A stretch of 64,000 nt of DNA from Eubacterium sp. AB3007 (GTDB taxonomy: Bacteria; Bacillota; Clostridia; Peptostreptococcales; Anaerovoracaceae). The notes beneath the pieces are model-generated. The model worked only from the letters and a program-made list of their open reading frames with translations, was not told the DNA's origin and made no database searches. The position numbers and the translations under genes are program-made. The stretch covers positions 2,108,001 through 2,172,000 of the forward strand of contig NZ_JIAD01000001.1 in assembly GCF_000688015.1 (NCBI RefSeq). Direction: 5' to 3'. Shown here one piece after another: positions 34,530-43,269 of this stretch (position 1 is its first letter; the number at the start of each line of letters is the position of its first letter).

Positions 34530-35852
34530 ATGGAACAGCAGACATTTTTCAGTAACAATGTAAACCAGCCGCTGGCGGACAGGCTCCGGCCGACGGATCT
34601 GGATGAGTTCGTGGGGCAGAAGCACCTTCTGGGGCAGGGGAAGATCCTGCGGCGTCTCATTGAGAACGACCAGATTGGCTCCATGATCTTCTGGGGGCCG
34701 CCGGGGGTGGGGAAGACCACGCTGGCCAAGATCATCGCGAACCGGACAGAGTCCTCGTTCATTGAGTTCAGTGCGGTGACTTCCGGCATCAAGGACATCC
34801 GCAATATTATGAAACAGGCGGAGGACAACCGCTTCTACGGCGAGAAGACCATCGTGTTCGTGGATGAGATCCACCGGTTCAACAAGGCGCAGCAGGACGC
34901 ATTCCTTCCCTTCGTGGAGAAGGGAAGCATCACCCTGATCGGGGCGACCACGGAGAACCCTTCTTTTGAGGTGAATGGGGCGCTCCTGTCCCGTTGCAAG
35001 GTGTTCGTTCTGCAGCAGCTCACCAGGGAGGACATCGTAGGGCTTCTGGAGAGGGCGCTGGCAGATCCAAGAGGCTTTGGTGGCCAGAAGATCCGGATCG
35101 ATCGGGAGTACCTGGAGGCGGTGGCGGGGTTCTCCAACGGTGATGCACGCAGTGCTTTGTCTACCCTGGAGATGCTTGTGCTGAACGGCGAGGAGAAGGA
35201 CGGGGTGACCACCGTCACCGCGGAGACGGTGGAGCAGTGTACCTCACGGAAATCCCTGTTATACGATAAGAACGGGGAAGAGCATTACAACCTGATCTCC
35301 GCCCTCCACAAGTCTATGCGCAACTCAGATCCGGACGCAGCAGTCTACTGGCTGGCCAGAATGTTGGAGGCAGGAGAGGACCCCATGTACATCATGCGGC
35401 GGGTCACCCGGTTCGCCAGCGAGGATGTGGGCATGGCAGACTCCCGGGCCCTTGATGTGTGCGTGGCGGCGTTTCAGGCCTGTCACCTGATCGGCATGCC
35501 GGAGTGTTCGGTGCACCTGACCCACGCAGTGGTCTACTGCAGTCTGGCGCCCAAGTCCAACGCCATGGAGATGGCATATCTGGAAGCCCAGGCCGATGCC
35601 CTGAAGAGTCTGGCGGAGCCGGTACCTCTCCAGATCCGCAACGCTCCAACCGGGCTCATGAAGGAATTGGACTACGGGAAGGGGTACATGTACGCCCACG
35701 ACTATGAGGACAAAGTCACCACTCTGGAGTGTATGCCGGATTCGCTTCGGGGGAAAGAGTATTACCATCCCACCACCCAGGGGCTGGAGGCGAAATACAA
35801 GGAAAGATACGAGAATATCAAGGCCTGGAAGGAGAAGCACAGGAAGAAATAA
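34530..35852 (+). CDS. rarA: Replication-associated recombination protein A (RarA/MgsA AAA+ ATPase)
   Basis: 440 residues. The N-terminal PLADRLRPTDLDEFVGQKHL, Walker A GPPGVGKTTLAK, Walker B VFVDEIHRFNKAQQDAFLP and sensor 1 GATTENPSFEVN define RarA. The C-terminal tetramerisation domain contains EDPMYIMRRVTRFASEDVG and KSNAMEMAYLEAQ. It acts at stalled replication forks. It has its own extended -10 promoter. Downstream lies the guanidine-exporter unit. Confidence 0.96.
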   Translation: MEQQTFFSNNVNQPLADRLRPTDLDEFVGQKHLLGQGKILRRLIENDQIGSMIFWGPPGVGKTTLAKIIANRTESSFIEFSAVTSGIKDIRNIMKQAEDNRFYGEKTIVFVDEIHRFNKAQQDAFLPFVEKGSITLIGATTENPSFEVNGALLSRCKVFVLQQLTREDIVGLLERALADPRGFGGQKIRIDREYLEAVAGFSNGDARSALSTLEMLVLNGEEKDGVTTVTAETVEQCTSRKSLLYDKNGEEHYNLISALHKSMRNSDPDAAVYWLARMLEAGEDPMYIMRRVTRFASEDVGMADSRALDVCVAAFQACHLIGMPECSVHLTHAVVYCSLAPKSNAMEMAYLEAQADALKSLAEPVPLQIRNAPTGLMKELDYGKGYMYAHDYEDKVTTLECMPDSLRGKEYYHPTTQGLEAKYKERYENIKAWKEKHRKK

Positions 35853-35881
35853 TTGACAATTCAGGCGTCTCGTGATAGACT
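35853..35881 (+). promoter_or_regulatory. Promoter of the SMR guanidine exporter gene
   Basis: TTGACA (35853-35858), 17-bp spacer, TAGACT (35876-35881), immediately after the rarA stop codon. Transcription would start about 35888, creating a leader of roughly 120 nt. Confidence 0.75.
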
Positions 35882-35888
35882 TCTCTCG

Positions 35889-35992
35889 AAGTCAATAAGT
35901 CAAGGACTTATTCTCTGCCGCCGGGTAGAGTTTCAAGGACGCCGGGATCCCATATCGTTAGGCCTTAGAAGATATGGGAAGCCGGCGTTTTC
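35889..35992 (+). ncRNA. Riboswitch-like leader with terminator, best guess guanidine-IV (mepA) class
   Basis: Seen: hairpin AATAAGTC-AAG-GACTTATT (35894-35912); hairpin CTCT-GCCGCCGGGT-AGAG (35913-35930); then CAAGGACGCCGGGA, whose CGCCGG is also the 5' arm of a terminator pairing with GATATGGGA and CCGGCG and ending in TTTT (35939-35992). The SMR start is 20 bp on. Two GCCGGG elements, one shared with the terminator, fit an ON switch in which ligand binding prevents termination. Known: guanidine riboswitches control SMR exporters, and the fourth class uses terminators in Clostridia. The class assignment is from memory of its consensus and is uncertain. Confidence 0.6.
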
Positions 35993-36011
35993 TGTCAAGA
36001 GAGGAGTCAAT

Positions 36012-36329
36012 ATGAAATGGATCATCCTGGCGGTGGCCAGTGCGTTCGAGGTCAGCTGGGCTATCGCGATGAAGTATTCTGATGGATTCACCAGGATCCT
36101 GCCCACCATCTGGGTGTTGGTCGGCAGTGTTCTCAGTGTGTTCTTCCTGTCCATAGCGGTGAAACAGCTGCCACTGGGCATGAGTTACGCTATCTGGACT
36201 GGCGTGGGCACCGTGGGGACTACGGTGCTGGGCATCTTCCTGTTCAAGGAGATGATCACCGTCCCTCAGGCGATCTGTCTGGCGCTGATCATAGTGGGCG
36301 TCGTGGGGCTTAGGCTGGTGACGGAGTAG
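36012..36329 (+). CDS. SMR-family guanidinium exporter (Gdx/SugE-like)
   Basis: 105 residues and four membrane helices. The essential glutamate E13 sits in ASAFEVSWAIAMK, with W16 as in the Gdx subtype. GMSYAIWTGVGTVGT and FKEMITVPQAICL follow the SMR pattern. The protein exports guanidinium in exchange for protons. The start at 36012 has GAGGAG upstream; a frame extending to 35853 would translate through the leader and terminator and is rejected. The riboswitch-like leader supports the guanidinium assignment over a general drug pump. Confidence 0.9.
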   Translation: MKWIILAVASAFEVSWAIAMKYSDGFTRILPTIWVLVGSVLSVFFLSIAVKQLPLGMSYAIWTGVGTVGTTVLGIFLFKEMITVPQAICLALIIVGVVGLRLVTE

Positions 36330-36360
36330 ATAAATCGATAAGGAAATACGGAGGTATCAA

Positions 36361-37083
36361 ATGGCTAAATTTATTGCAGACAAGTCGTTCTGGGAACTGT
36401 TTCCGGATGCGGAGATCGGTGTTGTGGTGCTGAACGGAATCGACAACACAGAGGCCGTCTATGCGGCCCACGAGAGCATCAAGGATGAGCTGGCAGCTGC
36501 CAACGAAGCAGCAATCAAATGGATCCCGGAGAGCCCGCTGTCCAAGAACCCGGTAGTCGGTGTCTGGAGAGATGCGTTCAAGAAGTTCAAGAGAAAGAAG
36601 AGCAACCGTGCGTCTATCGAGGCACTTCTGGCCAGAGTGGACAAGGGGAATTACGTGGGAAGTATCAACCCGCTGGTAGATATCTACAATGCAGCGTCCC
36701 TGACCTATGCGCTTCCTGTTGGCGGCGAGAACCTGGACAGCTTTGTGGGAGACCTGCGGTTGACCATCAGCGAAGAGGGCGGTGACGAGTTCCTGGCGCT
36801 TGGAGATGAGGAGAACAACCCGACGCTGCCGGGCGAGCTCTGCTATCTGGACGACCAGGGCGCTGTGTGCCGTTGCTGGAACTGGCGTGACGGTCAGCGC
36901 ACCATGCTGACGGAGGAGACCACCAACGCGTTTATGATCATCGAGAGCGTTGATCCTTCCCGGCATGACGACCTGCTGGCGATCATGGAGATCATCGAGA
37001 AGAAGAGCCAGGAATACCTGGGGGCTACCGTATATGCCAGCACTGTGATCACGAAGGATCATCCGGAAATGGAGATCAAGTAG
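36361..37083 (+). CDS. B3/B4 tRNA-binding domain protein
   Basis: 240 residues resembling the free-standing B3/4 domain of phenylalanyl-tRNA synthetase beta chain: SPLSKNPVVGVWRDAFKKFK, SNRASIEALLARV and NPLVDIYNAASLTYALPVGG are typical. Such proteins may edit mischarged tRNA or bind amino acids, but no reaction is established. A GGAGG site lies upstream, 31 bp after the SMR gene. It may be read through from the guanidine promoter, since I see no terminator between them. Confidence 0.85.
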   Translation: MAKFIADKSFWELFPDAEIGVVVLNGIDNTEAVYAAHESIKDELAAANEAAIKWIPESPLSKNPVVGVWRDAFKKFKRKKSNRASIEALLARVDKGNYVGSINPLVDIYNAASLTYALPVGGENLDSFVGDLRLTISEEGGDEFLALGDEENNPTLPGELCYLDDQGAVCRCWNWRDGQRTMLTEETTNAFMIIESVDPSRHDDLLAIMEIIEKKSQEYLGATVYASTVITKDHPEMEIK

Positions 37084-37107
37084 CATATTCCAAAAGGAGG
37101 CATCAAG

Positions 37108-37620
37108 ATGAAAATTACGATTTTGAATGGAAGTCCAAGGAAAGAGAACACTACTGCCATGGTTGATGCATTCTGTGAAGGTGCACAGTCGGCAGGTCAT
37201 GAGGTGGAGGTCCTGCACGTCGGCAGGATGAACATCGGCGGCTGCAAGGGGTGCGAGTACTGCCATACCAAGGGCGAAGGCAAATGCATCCAGAAGGATG
37301 ACATGGAGAAAGTTCTTCCGGCACTGGCGGATTGCGACATGCTGGTGGTTGCTTCCCCGATCTACTATTTCACCATGACCGCCCAGATCGAGGCGGCCTT
37401 CCAGCGGCAGTACTGCATCGGCAAGCCGCCAAAGGCAACCAAACTTGCCCTGCTGCTCAGCTCCGGTTCCCCGGGTGTATACGAGAGCGCCAAGGCGCAG
37501 ATGGATGGATACTGTGCCTATACCGAGATCGAGAACGTGGGCGTCTTCACCGCCAACGGCGAGGAGAACAAATCCGAGGCCAAGCTGGCTGAGATCAGAG
37601 ATTTCGCAGCGGCGCTGTAA
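37108..37620 (+). CDS. NAD(P)H-dependent FMN reductase / flavodoxin-like protein
   Basis: 170 residues. The phosphate loop ILNGSPRKENTTAMV binds FMN. GGCKGCEYCHTKGEGKCI is the four-Cys region seen in iron-sulfur flavoprotein-like reductases. The second flavin loop is ASPIYYFTMTAQ. It probably reduces flavin, quinone or an electron carrier in the cytosol. AAAGGAGG precedes the start. It is the last gene before a strong terminator. Confidence 0.9.
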   Translation: MKITILNGSPRKENTTAMVDAFCEGAQSAGHEVEVLHVGRMNIGGCKGCEYCHTKGEGKCIQKDDMEKVLPALADCDMLVVASPIYYFTMTAQIEAAFQRQYCIGKPPKATKLALLLSSGSPGVYESAKAQMDGYCAYTEIENVGVFTANGEENKSEAKLAEIRDFAAAL

Positions 37621-37636
37621 GCACGGAATATGGAAG

Positions 37637-37667
37637 AGAGGCTGTCTCAATGAGACAGCCTCTTTTT
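37637..37667 (+). terminator. Strong terminator after the flavin reductase gene
   Basis: AGAGGCTGTCTCA-A-TGAGACAGCCTCT followed by TTTT. The stem sequence recurs in the hairpin at 18768-18794. Confidence 0.9.
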
Positions 37668-37668
37668 C

Positions 37669-38000
37669 GGTGATGCCAGGCCGGTAAGTTGTTGGCCGGT
37701 GTTGATCAGTTTCCGAAATCCGATTTTTTACTGTTTCTGTTACCCATTGGATTTCCTACGGATCTATGGATACCAGAAACTCCATAATCCCTGTTTTTCG
37801 TATCCAGAAAGGTTTCTCGCAGAAGTTCTATTCCCAATGAGCTACAGATTCTGGGCCGGGATACCAAAAAACCGGGTTTAACATGAAAACCGTTTCCATT
37901 GTTCCTCTTCGGTATGCATTGGGGATGTAAAAGACGCCATTCGGGTTTTAGGCCACCGCAGTAGGACATCCCACATGAACCGCATAAGTGTCTTCCGCCT
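37669..38000. other. Gene-free stretch of about 330 bp
   Basis: AT-richer than its surroundings, with no ORF that has a ribosome site or recognisable product. It contains several loosely similar GGATACCAGAAA / GTATCCAGAAA / GGATACCAAAA segments on the plus strand. They may be remnants of a decayed sequence. I see no promoter-like pair that would serve the convergent genes on either side. Confidence 0.4.
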
Positions 38001-38030
38001 AAAAAAACCGCTGCAGGAATTGCAGCGGTT
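38001..38030 (-). terminator. Terminator of the metallophosphoesterase gene
   Basis: On the minus strand, AACCGCTGCA-ATTCC-TGCAGCGGTT followed by T7. Confidence 0.88.
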
Positions 38031-38042
38031 AAGGCTTTGTGC

Positions 38043-39230
38043 TCAATAACTCAGATTGATGATGGAGACCTCGCTGTGGGTTCCCACTCGAATGGGCGGT
38101 CCGGTGTATCCGATGCCGCAGGTGGTCAGTGAGTAGGCGCCGTGGAGACGCTTCAGTCCGTAGGAATTCTCTGTGACAAAATGCCAGATCCAGTTCAGTG
38201 GCATGATCTGCCCGTTGTGGGTGCCGGCGCAGAGCGTCAGGTCCGCGCCGCCGTTGGCCAGAGACTCCAGCCCCTTAGGCTCGTGTTGCAGAACGACGAC
38301 GGGCATCTTGGTGTCCAGCGGCTGGATCAGGCGGCCGACTCCCTGGGACTTGGTGCCGCCGGGGTGCTTGCTGTCCAGCCGGCCTACGATCTGCACGCCG
38401 TTAACATAGACCGTCTGATCTTCCAGGATGGTGAATCCTGCATCCTCCATAAACGAGGTCATCCTGGGATCACGCACGGCGGCGGAATCCGGGGTGACAG
38501 GGAAGCCGGCCATAAGCCGTTCCTTCACATCATAATCACCGTAGACAGCATAGACGCCCTGCCTGCTCTTCAGCTTGTTCAGCGTGCGAATATATTTCTG
38601 TGGTTCCTTCAGACTGTCGTAAGAGCCGTTGAAGATGTCGCCGGCTATCAGGACCACATCAGGATCCGCATCGTTGATCTTCGATACCATGGAGTCGATC
38701 TGATCCAGATGACTGTTGCTTCCGAAGTGCAGGTCGCCGATCAGGGCGATCTTCAGTTCTCCGGAGGTGACTGTCTTCTTCTCAAGCGCGATGTTGTATT
38801 CCTTCACATGGACGTCGTGGGCATGGACATTCCCGTACACGTTCAGCGTCAGCGAGATCAGGACACAAAGCCCGATCACCAGGGTGCTCGACCAGGGCGC
38901 ATGGGGCTTGTGTGTCGTGGGATCCTTGGATTCCCCTCGTCCGCCGAACAGGAAAACCACGATGCGGAACAGGTGGAAGATCAGGAATGCCAGTGTCAGA
39001 TAGAGCAGGAACCCTATCCACTTGTCCCCTATGGACTCCAGCGTCGGCTGCAGCGGGTCATCCGGAGACCAGGCCGCAATGGCCGGAATCAAAGCCAACA
39101 CGACAAAGATCAGATCCAGGACCACGCGCACCGGGAGACGGCGGGTGATCCGCTTGACCCAGTGGTTGACCTGGCTGATAGCATATAGATTGACGATCAC
39201 ATAGATCGCGAGAAACAATTGTAATGACAT
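38043..39230 (-). CDS. Membrane metallophosphoesterase-like protein with altered catalytic motifs
   Basis: 395 residues. There are several N-terminal membrane helices (about 1-145), then an extracytoplasmic calcineurin-like phosphoesterase domain. Motif I is intact (LIGDLHFGSN) and motif II is GDIFNG. Motif III reads VYGDYDVK where active relatives have GNHD/E. The LQHEP histidine is present. The final motif reads CAGTHNGQ instead of the usual GHTHGGQ. Thus the motif III Asn and His and the first His of the last motif are replaced. It may be inactive, a binding protein, or use a different metal set. The gene is monocistronic with its own terminator. Confidence 0.8.
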   Translation of the reverse strand: MSLQLFLAIYVIVNLYAISQVNHWVKRITRRLPVRVVLDLIFVVLALIPAIAAWSPDDPLQPTLESIGDKWIGFLLYLTLAFLIFHLFRIVVFLFGGRGESKDPTTHKPHAPWSSTLVIGLCVLISLTLNVYGNVHAHDVHVKEYNIALEKKTVTSGELKIALIGDLHFGSNSHLDQIDSMVSKINDADPDVVLIAGDIFNGSYDSLKEPQKYIRTLNKLKSRQGVYAVYGDYDVKERLMAGFPVTPDSAAVRDPRMTSFMEDAGFTILEDQTVYVNGVQIVGRLDSKHPGGTKSQGVGRLIQPLDTKMPVVVLQHEPKGLESLANGGADLTLCAGTHNGQIMPLNWIWHFVTENSYGLKRLHGAYSLTTCGIGYTGPPIRVGTHSEVSIINLSY

Positions 39231-39310
39231 AGTTAATACTCCCTCCCAAATACTCTCTGAAATATTTTACAAAAAAACAGGGCAAAATTCAATATTTATT
39301 AATGCATTTG

Positions 39311-39319
39311 TGATATAAT
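39311..39319 (+). promoter_or_regulatory. Extended -10 promoter of purC
   Basis: TGATATAAT (extended -10) with a weak TTCAAT 20 bp upstream. No purine riboswitch or PurBox-like repeat was recognised in the 137-bp leader/intergenic region. Confidence 0.55.
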
Positions 39320-39367
39320 GTTCTGAAGCATTAATTAAAGCAGAAAGCGAAAGAGAGGTACCGACAG

Positions 39368-40237
39368 ATGAAAACATTTTCACCGGTCAAGGAAGGTAAG
39401 GTCAGAGAGATATACGATAACGGAGACAGCCTGATCATGGTGGCAACCGACCGGATCTCCGCTTTTGATGTGATCCTGAAGAACAAGGTCACCGAGAAGG
39501 GGGCGATCCTGACACAGATGTCCAGATTCTGGTTTGACTTCACTAGAGACATCGTGCCTAACCATATGATCTCAGTGGATACCGCGGATATGCCAGAGTT
39601 TTTCCAGACAGAGGAATTTGCCGGCAGGAGCATGATGTGCCGCAAACTCACCATGCTTCCGATCGAGTGCATCGTACGCGGTTACATCACCGGAAGCGGC
39701 TGGGCCAGCTACTGCAAGGATGGTACCGTATGCGGCATTCAGCTGCCGGAAGGGCTGAAGGAGTCAGATCAGCTGCCTGAGCCCATCTACACGCCTAGCA
39801 CCAAGGCAGAGATCGGTGACCATGATGAGAACATTTCCTATGAGAGGAGCATCGAGGTACTGGAGAAGGAATTCCCCGGAAAGGGTGAGGAGTATGCGGC
39901 CAAGCTCCGGGACTGCACCATCGCACTCTACAAGAAGTGCGCAGAATACGCCAGAGAGCGTGGGATCATCATCGCTGACACCAAGTTCGAGTTTGGTCTG
40001 GATGAGGATGGAAACATCGTGCTGGGAGATGAGATGCTGACACCGGATAGTTCCAGGTTCTGGCCCCTCGAGGGGTACGAGCCGGGACACGGACAACCCT
40101 CCTACGACAAGCAGTTCGTCCGCGACTGGCTGAAGGCCAATCCGGACAGCGACTATGACCTGCCGGAGGAGATCATCGAGAAGACTGTCGCCAAATATAA
40201 GGAAGCCTACAAGCTTCTCACCGGCGAGGATTTCTGA
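39368..40237 (+). CDS. purC: Phosphoribosylaminoimidazole-succinocarboxamide synthase (SAICAR synthetase)
   Basis: 289 residues. The N-terminal GKVREIYDNGDSLIMVATDR phosphate loop, SAFDVILKN, the CIVRGYITGSGW motif, and the catalytic segment IADTKFEFGLDEDGNIVLGD are all intact. The enzyme condenses CAIR with aspartate using ATP in purine synthesis. The length is between the short bacterial and longer eukaryote-like forms. It stands alone rather than in a pur operon. Next is a secreted glycosidase-like gene, 49 bp downstream after a small hairpin (40243-40263). Confidence 0.96.
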   Translation: MKTFSPVKEGKVREIYDNGDSLIMVATDRISAFDVILKNKVTEKGAILTQMSRFWFDFTRDIVPNHMISVDTADMPEFFQTEEFAGRSMMCRKLTMLPIECIVRGYITGSGWASYCKDGTVCGIQLPEGLKESDQLPEPIYTPSTKAEIGDHDENISYERSIEVLEKEFPGKGEEYAAKLRDCTIALYKKCAEYARERGIIIADTKFEFGLDEDGNIVLGDEMLTPDSSRFWPLEGYEPGHGQPSYDKQFVRDWLKANPDSDYDLPEEIIEKTVAKYKEAYKLLTGEDF

Positions 40238-40285
40238 CAAAGCTTTCCGGATCGCTCGGAAAGAAGAAAGGGAACAGGGAGAGAT

Positions 40286-41665
40286 ATGTGTAAGAGAATC
40301 AGTATATCACTGATGGCCATTCTGTTGGCTATCTGCATGCTGCCCATCATGCCTCAGGGGGAGAGGAGTTATGGTGCGACAGACGTAAGGGGACTGTGGC
40401 TGTCCTTTGTGGATTTTGAAGACATGGGACTGCGAGACGCCTCAGCGGCGACCTACCGGAGCAAGATCAGCAGGCTGCTGCAGGAGTCGAAGAAATACGG
40501 GATCAACACCGTGTATTTCCATGCGCGGGCTTTTGATGACGCCAGCTGGAAGTCCAGGACCTTCAAGGCTTCGGACTCGCTGACATCCAAGGCCTCTGCC
40601 TCCAGAACGGCGGCGGCCACCTATGCTTACGATCCACTGGGGATCGTCATCGAGGAATGCCGGAAGAACGGAATGCGGATCGAGGCATGGCTGAATCCGT
40701 ACAGGATCAAGCAGAGCCTTTATCTGGATCCGGCCTGCAGCTATTCCACCAACCGAATCAACCGGGCGGTGAATGAACTGAAGGCCTACGATCTGGACGG
40801 AATCCACTTTGATGATTACTTCTATCATTCCACAGGAAAGTACCGGACACCTACCAATGCTTCCCAGTACTCCATCAGCGTTACGAAAGCCAAGAAGGAT
40901 TTCAGCAAGAAACCGTCTAAGGCCACCATGCTAGCCAATGTCAACAAGATGATCCGATCTGTGTATCAGAACACCCACAGGAAAGCCGGACTCAGGTTTG
41001 GCGTCAGCCCTCAGGGGAACATGGACAATTGCATGGCAAGCGGCTGCGACGTTAAGACCTGGATGGCGAACAAGGGCTATGTGGACTACATCGCGCCCCA
41101 GATCTACTGGACCGACCAGTGGGGTTCCAAGGGGAACACCGCCATGTACAGCCAACGTCTGGCTTTGTGGAAGGGAAACAACAAGGCGAACGTGGACATG
41201 TACATCGGACTGGCGCTGTACCAGGCCGGGAAGAGCGTTTCAGGTGACAGGGGATGGGGCCGGAAGAGCACCAACCTGAGAGAACAGGTGCAGAAGCTTC
41301 GGGCAGCTGGCTGTGAAGGGTTCATCCTTTTCCGGGCGAACGACCTCTTCCGTGGAAGCGCAGCGAAGGAGCTGGGGAATCTGCGGTCGCTGCTCATGGG
41401 GCAGAAACCTACGATCAAGGCAAAGAAACTGAAGGTACCCGCCAAGAAGATCACTCTGAAGGTGGGGCAGAAGTACAAGATCCCAGTAAGCTTTGTTCCG
41501 GCCAACACCACGGAGAAGAAACTGAAGTTCAAGTCTTCCAAGAAGAAGGTAGCGAAGGTCAGCAAGAAGGGCACCATCACCGCGAAGAGGCCAGGCAAGG
41601 CGAAGATCACTGTGAAGGCCAAGGGCGGTGCCAAGGTGAAGATCAAGGTAAAAGTAACGAAATAA
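40286..41665 (+). CDS. Secreted GHL10-family (DUF187-like) glycosidase with lysine-rich Ig-like tail
   Basis: 459 residues. The signal peptide (about 1-30) ends near ERSYGA. The catalytic-type TIM barrel of the GHL10 family starts VRGLWLSFVDF, with YGINTVYFHARAF, RIEAWLNPYRIKQ, DGIHFDDYFYH (likely acidic centre) and VDYIAPQIYW. The tail (about 375-459) is one very basic Big_2-like immunoglobulin domain (KKVAKVSKKGTITAKRPG), likely for cell-wall attachment. Relatives act on wall glycans or exopolysaccharide. GGGAGAG lies upstream. Confidence 0.88.
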   Translation: MCKRISISLMAILLAICMLPIMPQGERSYGATDVRGLWLSFVDFEDMGLRDASAATYRSKISRLLQESKKYGINTVYFHARAFDDASWKSRTFKASDSLTSKASASRTAAATYAYDPLGIVIEECRKNGMRIEAWLNPYRIKQSLYLDPACSYSTNRINRAVNELKAYDLDGIHFDDYFYHSTGKYRTPTNASQYSISVTKAKKDFSKKPSKATMLANVNKMIRSVYQNTHRKAGLRFGVSPQGNMDNCMASGCDVKTWMANKGYVDYIAPQIYWTDQWGSKGNTAMYSQRLALWKGNNKANVDMYIGLALYQAGKSVSGDRGWGRKSTNLREQVQKLRAAGCEGFILFRANDLFRGSAAKELGNLRSLLMGQKPTIKAKKLKVPAKKITLKVGQKYKIPVSFVPANTTEKKLKFKSSKKKVAKVSKKGTITAKRPGKAKITVKAKGGAKVKIKVKVTK

Positions 41666-41676
41666 CGGAGAGCGAT

Positions 41677-42153
41677 ATGGATGAGAAGAACAGGAGCAAT
41701 GTGGAGGTGTTCGATCGTTTCGGAGAGATGAAAAGGCTGCTTGAGGAGAACGACCTTCCCTGCCGGGACGACGAACTGGCAGACTATCTGCAGATGTTCG
41801 ATGTGATCAGCGAGCTGATCCAGGGACAACTGGATACGGAGGCGATGGTGGGATGCTTTGCGGCGCTGGCGCCGGTGATGAAGGATCCAGAGATCCGCAC
41901 TTCCCGGGATAAGATGAAGAAAATGTTCGCCATGCTGGAGGAGCTGCCGGCTTCCGCGGGGAAGATGGACCGGAAGACCAAACTGTTTTTCGCCTTCTGC
42001 GTCTACGCAGCCACCAACATCCTTTCAGAGAACGATGACAAGAAGCATTATTTCATGGGGATGCCGGAGTTTCAGTCGGCAGATTACATCAAGTATAAGA
42101 TGGAGGAATACTGGGGGCTGGATCCGTACATGTTCTCCTGGGCGGTTAAGTGA
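41677..42153 (+). CDS. Hypothetical acidic helical protein
   Basis: 158 residues with no signal peptide, no membrane helix and no motif I recognise. It is predicted mostly helical and is rich in Met, Asp and Glu (for example KMKKMFAMLEELPASAGKMD), with an aromatic C-terminus (YWGLDPYMFSWAVK). It starts 11 bp after the glycosidase stop with GGAGAG upstream, so it is probably translated from the same mRNA, but a functional link is not obvious. Confidence 0.65.
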   Translation: MDEKNRSNVEVFDRFGEMKRLLEENDLPCRDDELADYLQMFDVISELIQGQLDTEAMVGCFAALAPVMKDPEIRTSRDKMKKMFAMLEELPASAGKMDRKTKLFFAFCVYAATNILSENDDKKHYFMGMPEFQSADYIKYKMEEYWGLDPYMFSWAVK

Positions 42154-42169
42154 GTTTTTTCGGAAAACC

Positions 42170-42198
42170 TTGACCATGAACGCCGTGGGTGGTATTAT
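42170..42198 (+). promoter_or_regulatory. Promoter of gap
   Basis: TTGACC (42170-42175), 17-bp spacer, TATTAT (42193-42198). Confidence 0.72.
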
Positions 42199-42248
42199 CG
42201 ATATATATTGTAAAAATTTTATGAGTATAAATTAGGAGGTATAGACCA

Positions 42249-43262
42249 ATGATCAGATTAGCAATTAACGGGTTCGGAAGAATCGGAAGACTGGCGTTCA
42301 GACAGGTGTTTGAGGATGAGGATTTTGAAGTCGTCGCAATCAACGACCTGACCGCGCCGGAGATGCTGGCATACCTGCTGAAGTACGATACCGCACAGGG
42401 CGGATATAAGGGACATAGCGTAGAATGCGGTGAGGATTCCATCACCGTAGACGGCAAGACCATCACCATCTACAAGGAAGCAGACGCTTCCAAGCTGCCC
42501 TGGGGCGACCTGGACATCGATATCGTGCTGGAGTGCACAGGCTTCTACACATCCAAGGCGAAGGCACAGGCTCACCTGGACGCTGGCGCCAAGAAGGTCC
42601 TGATCTCCGCACCGGCAGGCAGCGACGTTCCGACCATCGTATTCGGCACCAATCATGAGACCCTGAAGCCGGAGGATACCATCGTATCCGGTGCTTCCTG
42701 CACCACCAACTGCCTGGCTCCGATGGCGAAGGCGCTGAACGATTACAAGGCGATCACTTCCGGATTCATGTGCACTATCCACGCTTACACAGGCGACCAG
42801 ATGATCCTGGACGGTCCCCAGAAGAAGGGCAACCTGAGAAGATCCAGAGCAGGTGCGGCCAACATCGTGCCCACAAGCTCCGGCGCAGCCAAGGCCATCG
42901 GTCTGGTGGTTCCAGAGCTGGATGGCAAGATGACCGGTTCCGCGCAGAGAGTACCTGTGACCACCGGTTCCATCACCATTCTGGACGCGACCATCATCGA
43001 CGAGACCGACACCATCTCTGTGGAGGCCATCAACGAGGTCATGAAAGCCGCAGCCAACGATTCCTTCGGATACACCGAGGACGAGATCGTTTCCAGCGAT
43101 GTGATTGGCATGAGCTATGGTTCTCTGTTCGACGCGACCCAGACATCCATGATCAAGGCCGGCGAGCACGAGTACCTGGTAAGAGTCAACTCCTGGTATG
43201 ACAACGAGATGAGTTATGTCAGCCAGCTGGTAAGAACTCTGAACTACATGGCTACTCTGTAA
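42249..43262 (+). CDS. gap: Glyceraldehyde-3-phosphate dehydrogenase, type I
   Basis: 337 residues. The Rossmann loop [13 protein letters not shown] binds NAD, the catalytic cysteine lies in [12 protein letters not shown], and the catalytic histidine lies in [12 protein letters not shown] preference is suggested by the N-D pair in [10 protein letters not shown]. It oxidises glyceraldehyde-3-phosphate to 1,3-bisphosphoglycerate in glycolysis. Strong AGGAGG and biased codons indicate high expression. It has its own promoter. An SDR gene follows after 7 bp without a terminator; pgk and tpi are not adjacent. Confidence 0.97.
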   Translation: MIRLAINGFGRIGRLAFRQVFEDEDFEVVAINDLTAPEMLAYLLKYDTAQGGYKGHSVECGEDSITVDGKTITIYKEADASKLPWGDLDIDIVLECTGFYTSKAKAQAHLDAGAKKVLISAPAGSDVPTIVFGTNHETLKPEDTIVSGASCTTNCLAPMAKALNDYKAITSGFMCTIHAYTGDQMILDGPQKKGNLRRSRAGAANIVPTSSGAAKAIGLVVPELDGKMTGSAQRVPVTTGSITILDATIIDETDTISVEAINEVMKAAANDSFGYTEDEIVSSDVIGMSYGSLFDATQTSMIKAGEHEYLVRVNSWYDNEMSYVSQLVRTLNYMATL

Positions 43263-43269
43263 GAAGACC

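Noticed and set aside
35853..36011. N-terminal extension of the SMR protein
   Set aside because: It would translate a promoter, two hairpins and a terminator; the SMR fold starts exactly at 36012 after GAGGAG.
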